Below, one piece after another: positions 33,244 through 36,450 of a stretch of DNA of 36,450 bases. How positions within the stretch are numbered: position 1 is the stretch's first letter; the number at the start of each line of letters is the position of its first letter. Source of the stretch: Lysobacterales bacterium (GTDB taxonomy: Bacteria; Pseudomonadota; Gammaproteobacteria; Xanthomonadales; Xanthomonadaceae); assembly GCA_015655355.1 (NCBI GenBank), contig JAATFG010000030.1, positions 1 through 36,450 of the forward strand. Reading direction: 5' to 3'. The notes under the pieces were generated by a model, which was given only the letters and a program-made list of their open reading frames with translations, was not told the origin of the DNA and made no database searches. A program made the translations under genes and the position numbers.

Positions 33244-35715
33244 TTACGCGGCGGCGTCGCCGAGCCGGTCGAGCACGCCCTGCATCGCGCTGTCGAAGGC
33301 GTCGGTGTCCGCGTCGTGCTTGCGCAGCCGGCCCATCTGCACCATCGCCGCCAGTTCTTCCGGCGAAACCACGCAGAAGCGCACGCCGCGGCGGTTGACG
33401 AACATCAGCCGCTTCGAGATCGGGCTGACCCATGCCAGCTTGCCGGCCTGCACGCGGTTGTCCTTGTCGATGAAATCCAGCCACGTGCCCAGCGGCAGTT
33501 CGCGGAAGTGCACCGCGTCGGTCGGGTCGAACTCCAGGGTGTCGGTGCCGCCGACCAGATGGACCGACGCGTCATCCTCGCCGACTTTCGGCAACGCCAC
33601 CGGCGGCAATTCCGGCAAGGATTTCTCCAGGTCCGGCCGCGCCTGCGCGACCGCCTGCAAGGTCGCGCGCAAGGCGTCGATCGCCACCAGCGAGGCTTCG
33701 GCGGTGAGGCCGACACTGGCGAACACCTTTTCCAGCGCGGCCTGCACCTCCTGCAGCCACGCGCGCTGGCCGCCGAACTTGCTGCGCGCCTCGCGCAATT
33801 CGTCCAGCAGGGTGTCGGCCACTTGCAGCGCTTCGGGCAGGCCGGCGCCGTCCTCGCCTTCGCGCAGCACCAGCATCGTGACGTGGTGCGCCCACGGCTG
33901 GCGCAGGAAATCTTCGACCGCCTTCGGCAGCAACTCCCCGCCTTGCAGGCGCGCGTCGAGTTCGCGCTGCATCCGCGCACGCGCCGCTTCCAGCTTTTCC
34001 TGGCCACGCTGGATTTCCGCGGCGCGGCGCTCGGCGATTTCGACCCGGCGCCGGTGCTGGGCCATGAAATCGCGGAATTCCTCTTCCAGGGTCTGGAAAA
34101 TCGCCAGGTTCTCGTTGAACTCGGCGACCAGGCGTTCGACGATTTCCTCGACCTTGGCCATCAGCGTGCGCTCGGCGACGCCATCGCCGCCGTTGCCTTC
34201 GAGGCTTTCGGCCAGCGCGTTGAGCAGGCGCCGGGCCGGATGCGATTTTTCCACGAACAGGTGGCGGTCGAGCATCGCCACCTTGACGAACGGCACCGCG
34301 AGGCGGCCGATCAGTTCGCGCGAACGTCCTTGCAGGTCGCGCTCGTCGAGCAGCACGTCGAACAGCATGCCGACCAGGTCGATCGCATCCTCGTCGACCG
34401 GCGACAGCCGCGCTTCGCGTGCGCTCACGCCCATCCTCAACGCGCTGGCCAGCACTTCGTTCTTCAGCCGCTGGGCCAACGATTCGTCGCCCTTGTCGAT
34501 CGCCTCGCGCAGCGTGCTGCTCGGTTCGTTCTGCAACTGGGTGAGTGCCGAAAGCATTTCCTGCTGCGACATCGCGCGCTGCCCGACCGCCGGCGCATAG
34601 CTCGGCGCGCCGTGGTTGCGCCGCGCTTCCTGGGTGAAGAAATGCAGCGCCTGCAGCAATACGCCCTGCTCGCCGCCAAGCGCGGCCAGTTCCTCCGCCG
34701 ACATTTGCGGCATCGGGGACGTGGGTGCGGCGATGTTGCCAAGCATCGCGTCGAGGTCGTCGAAACCGGGGGAATCCTGCATGTCCTGCGCCGGATTCAT
34801 CGCTGCGCGGGCGCTGGCCATGTGCTGGGCGAAGCGCGCCGCCCACGCCGGCACTTGCGGCATCGGCTCGTCGTGCGCGGCGACGAAACGGTTGCCGCCC
34901 GGCGCCGGATTGGAGGGTGGTGGTGCATCGAAAGACACGGCATCGAACGGCATCGGCGCCGTCGCATCGCGCATCGGCACGGTGTCCAGCAGCGGCAGGA
35001 CCAGGTCCTCCTGCGGCGCCTGCGGGTAGGGCGTTTCGCGCGGCGCGCCCGGCCGTGCCCCGGCGTCCGCGGCCCTGACTCCCAGCGCGGCCAGTTGCTT
35101 GTCCATCGCCACGTAGGCGCGGGCCAGGTGCGGCAGCATCTCGCGCTCGCACAACTTGAACAGCACCAGCAGCACTTCCATGCTCAGGTCGCAGCGCGAG
35201 AACGCCTCGCGCGCCGCAACCGCCACGTGCTCGCTGCCGACCGGGTTGTAGTCCATCTCCAGGCGCGTGCCGGACAGCGCGCCCAGGTGCTGGCCGAGCC
35301 GGGTCAGCACCGGCTTGCAATCGCGCAGGATCACGTTGGCCAGGTTGCGCGCGGCCAAGCGCGATTCCAGGTCCTGCTCGGACACCAGGCTCAATTCGTT
35401 GCCCGAGACCGGCGCGGCGAACACGTCCTCGACCGACAACAGATTGCCGGCGGCCATCGCCTTCCAGGCCTTGTCCAGGTGCAGGCGGAAACCGCTGATC
35501 ACGTCGTCGCGGCGGCGGCGCAATTCGCGCATGCCGTCAAGGAATTCCAGTTGCGATTTGCCCGCGGTTTCGGCGCGGTCGAACAGGCCGTCGTCGAAAT
35601 GCGCAAGCGCGGCAGTGAAGGCCTCCACCAGCGGCGGCAGCGCGACTTCACGCGCCTGCTCCAGGACCGGGCGGCCACGCTGCGACGACGGGGTTTCACT
35701 GCTGCCAATGGACAT
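33244..35715 (-). CDS. DUF1631-family protein
   Basis: A large cytoplasmic protein of 823 residues matching DUF1631, sometimes mislabelled thymidine phosphorylase; function unknown. The N-terminal half is helical (ALAHFDDGLFDRAETAGKSQ, then NLANVILRDCKPVLTRLGQH). A Pro/Ala-rich linker follows around 240-350, then a long helical, partly coiled-coil section (RVEIAERRAAEIQRGQEKLE). A C-terminal module of about 100 residues, GTWLDFIDKDNRVQAGKLAW then KRLMFVNRRGVRFCVVSPEE, looks like a PilZ-type beta barrel, but the RxxxR signature for c-di-GMP is not visible. Start MSIGSSETPS at 35715 fits; it is divergent from the nitroreductase gene. Confidence 0.9.
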   Translation of the reverse strand: MSIGSSETPSSQRGRPVLEQAREVALPPLVEAFTAALAHFDDGLFDRAETAGKSQLEFLDGMRELRRRRDDVISGFRLHLDKAWKAMAAGNLLSVEDVFAAPVSGNELSLVSEQDLESRLAARNLANVILRDCKPVLTRLGQHLGALSGTRLEMDYNPVGSEHVAVAAREAFSRCDLSMEVLLVLFKLCEREMLPHLARAYVAMDKQLAALGVRAADAGARPGAPRETPYPQAPQEDLVLPLLDTVPMRDATAPMPFDAVSFDAPPPSNPAPGGNRFVAAHDEPMPQVPAWAARFAQHMASARAAMNPAQDMQDSPGFDDLDAMLGNIAAPTSPMPQMSAEELAALGGEQGVLLQALHFFTQEARRNHGAPSYAPAVGQRAMSQQEMLSALTQLQNEPSSTLREAIDKGDESLAQRLKNEVLASALRMGVSAREARLSPVDEDAIDLVGMLFDVLLDERDLQGRSRELIGRLAVPFVKVAMLDRHLFVEKSHPARRLLNALAESLEGNGGDGVAERTLMAKVEEIVERLVAEFNENLAIFQTLEEEFRDFMAQHRRRVEIAERRAAEIQRGQEKLEAARARMQRELDARLQGGELLPKAVEDFLRQPWAHHVTMLVLREGEDGAGLPEALQVADTLLDELREARSKFGGQRAWLQEVQAALEKVFASVGLTAEASLVAIDALRATLQAVAQARPDLEKSLPELPPVALPKVGEDDASVHLVGGTDTLEFDPTDAVHFRELPLGTWLDFIDKDNRVQAGKLAWVSPISKRLMFVNRRGVRFCVVSPEELAAMVQMGRLRKHDADTDAFDSAMQGVLDRLGDAAA

Positions 35716-35878
35716 GTTGCGTCTTTTCCCAACCGGCTGCGATGGTGTCACGGCGATTTTTGATATCGCGGTTCCCCCTTTCCCGCGGTGCAAGCATACG
35801 CAAGCATGGTTGCGGATAACCGTGACCGGGTTTCCGCTTTTGGTGCCTGTCACCGCGGCGAAACGCTAAACTGTGCGG
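35716..35878. promoter_or_regulatory. divergent intergenic region between DUF1631 gene and nitroreductase
   Basis: A 163-bp gap between divergent starts that must carry promoters for both genes. It is locally AT-richer near 35755-35820. I see no convincing -35/-10 pair and no strong repeat. Confidence 0.3.
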
Positions 35879-36450
35879 ATGAATGCCATCGATGCCCTGC
35901 ACTTCCTCGACGCCCGCCGCTCGGTGCCTTCGCGCCAGCTCGGCGCACCGGCGCCCGACCCGGCCACCCTGCAACGCATGCTCTCCGCCGCCGCGCGCGT
36001 GCCTGACCACGGCCGCCTGACGCCGTTCCGCTTCATCCGCATCCAGGGCGACGCGCGCCTTGCGCTTGGCGAAAAAATCGCCAATCTCGCCGCAGCGAAA
36101 AATCCCGGCATCGATGCCGCGACGCTGGACAAGGATCGCAACCGATTCGCCCACGCGCCGCTGGCGATCGCCGTGGTCGCGCGCCCCCGGGCGCACCCGA
36201 AAGTGCCGGAAATCGAGCAGATTCTGAGCGCCGGCGCGGTATGCGAAAACCTGCTGCTCGCCGCGCAGGCGCTCGGCTTCGGCGCGCAGTGGCTGACCGG
36301 CTGGCCCGCCTTCGACGCCGGCGTGCACGCACTCCTCGGCCTGGACGGGAACGAAACCATCGCCGGCTTCATCCACATCGGCACGCCGCAAGTGGACCGG
36401 CAAGCGCGCGAACCGGTCGATGTTGCCGATCTGCTGAGCGATTACGCGCC
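35879..36450 (+). CDS. YdjA-type nitroreductase, 3' end cut by window
   Basis: FMN-dependent nitroreductase-family enzyme; 190 residues are visible and the stop lies beyond the right edge, so it is nearly complete (YdjA is about 183). The N-terminus MNAIDALHFLDARRSVPSRQ carries the Arg-Arg-Ser FMN-binding motif, ARVPDHGRLTPFRFIRIQGD the second flavin-contact block, and ENLLLAAQALGFGAQWLTGW the typical C-terminal block. The physiological substrate is unknown. It is divergent from the DUF1631 gene. Confidence 0.92.
   Translation, partial: MNAIDALHFLDARRSVPSRQLGAPAPDPATLQRMLSAAARVPDHGRLTPFRFIRIQGDARLALGEKIANLAAAKNPGIDAATLDKDRNRFAHAPLAIAVVARPRAHPKVPEIEQILSAGAVCENLLLAAQALGFGAQWLTGWPAFDAGVHALLGLDGNETIAGFIHIGTPQVDRQAREPVDVADLLSDYA

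Overview
The window is about 36 kb of GC-rich (roughly two-thirds G+C), densely coded bacterial chromosome. Gene content and protein style (yebC-ruvC-ruvA with kup before ruvB, fmdB and aspS, a YbaL-type antiporter, RlmM, a type II branched-chain aminotransferase, SufT, DUF1631, a TonB-dependent receptor) point to a gammaproteobacterium of the Xanthomonadaceae/Lysobacteraceae group, such as a Lysobacter, Luteimonas or Thermomonas relative. This is inference from protein recognition, since no 16S rRNA is present. I found no rRNA, tRNA, CRISPR array, prophage or intact insertion sequence.

Layout. (1) Positions 1-6259, minus strand: lysR-type regulator, alpha/beta hydrolase, yebC, ruvC, ruvA, kup, a small membrane protein and the 5' part of ruvB. 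This is the Holliday-junction resolvasome locus with a potassium transporter inside it. (2) 6419-12954: an EamA exporter converging on a GNAT gene, a small acidic-tailed protein, aspS, a SIMPL-domain protein on the opposite strand, an FmdB zinc ribbon and the ABC-F ATPase YheS. (3) 13174-16406, plus strand: a compact four-gene cassette made of a CvnD/MglA-like small GTPase with a long N-terminal extension, two roadblock/LC7-like proteins, and a fusion of an ABC-type ATPase to a dual-specificity-type protein phosphatase. This is the most unusual part of the window and my candidate for an undescribed signalling system. (4) 16506-18884: a TonB-dependent receptor, then a bidirectional terminator and an antitoxin/ParE-like pair whose toxin appears frameshifted. 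(5) 19474-22852: YbaL antiporter, a nucleoside-deaminase-like enzyme and RlmM. (6) 22878-24876: a REP-like palindrome followed by a GNAT/amino-acid-permease pair with codon use unlike its neighbours, a likely acquired segment. (7) 24863-27742, minus: YihY-family membrane protein, TlpA-like lipoprotein and Gfo/Idh/MocA oxidoreductase, tightly packed. (8) 27817-31113: WrbA-like flavoprotein and single-domain asparaginase-like protein, then (minus) SufT, a DUF1801 protein and IlvE. (9) 31255-36450: a small membrane protein, an ECF-like sigma factor with DUF3619-like and DUF3106 partners, a large DUF1631 protein, and a YdjA-type nitroreductase cut by the window edge.

Most genes look like ordinary housekeeping or conserved accessory functions. 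The GTPase/roadblock/ABC-phosphatase cassette brings together a molecular switch, two likely switch regulators and a two-domain ATPase-phosphatase, with no transporter permease and no kinase beside it, which suggests intracellular signalling or polarity control rather than transport.
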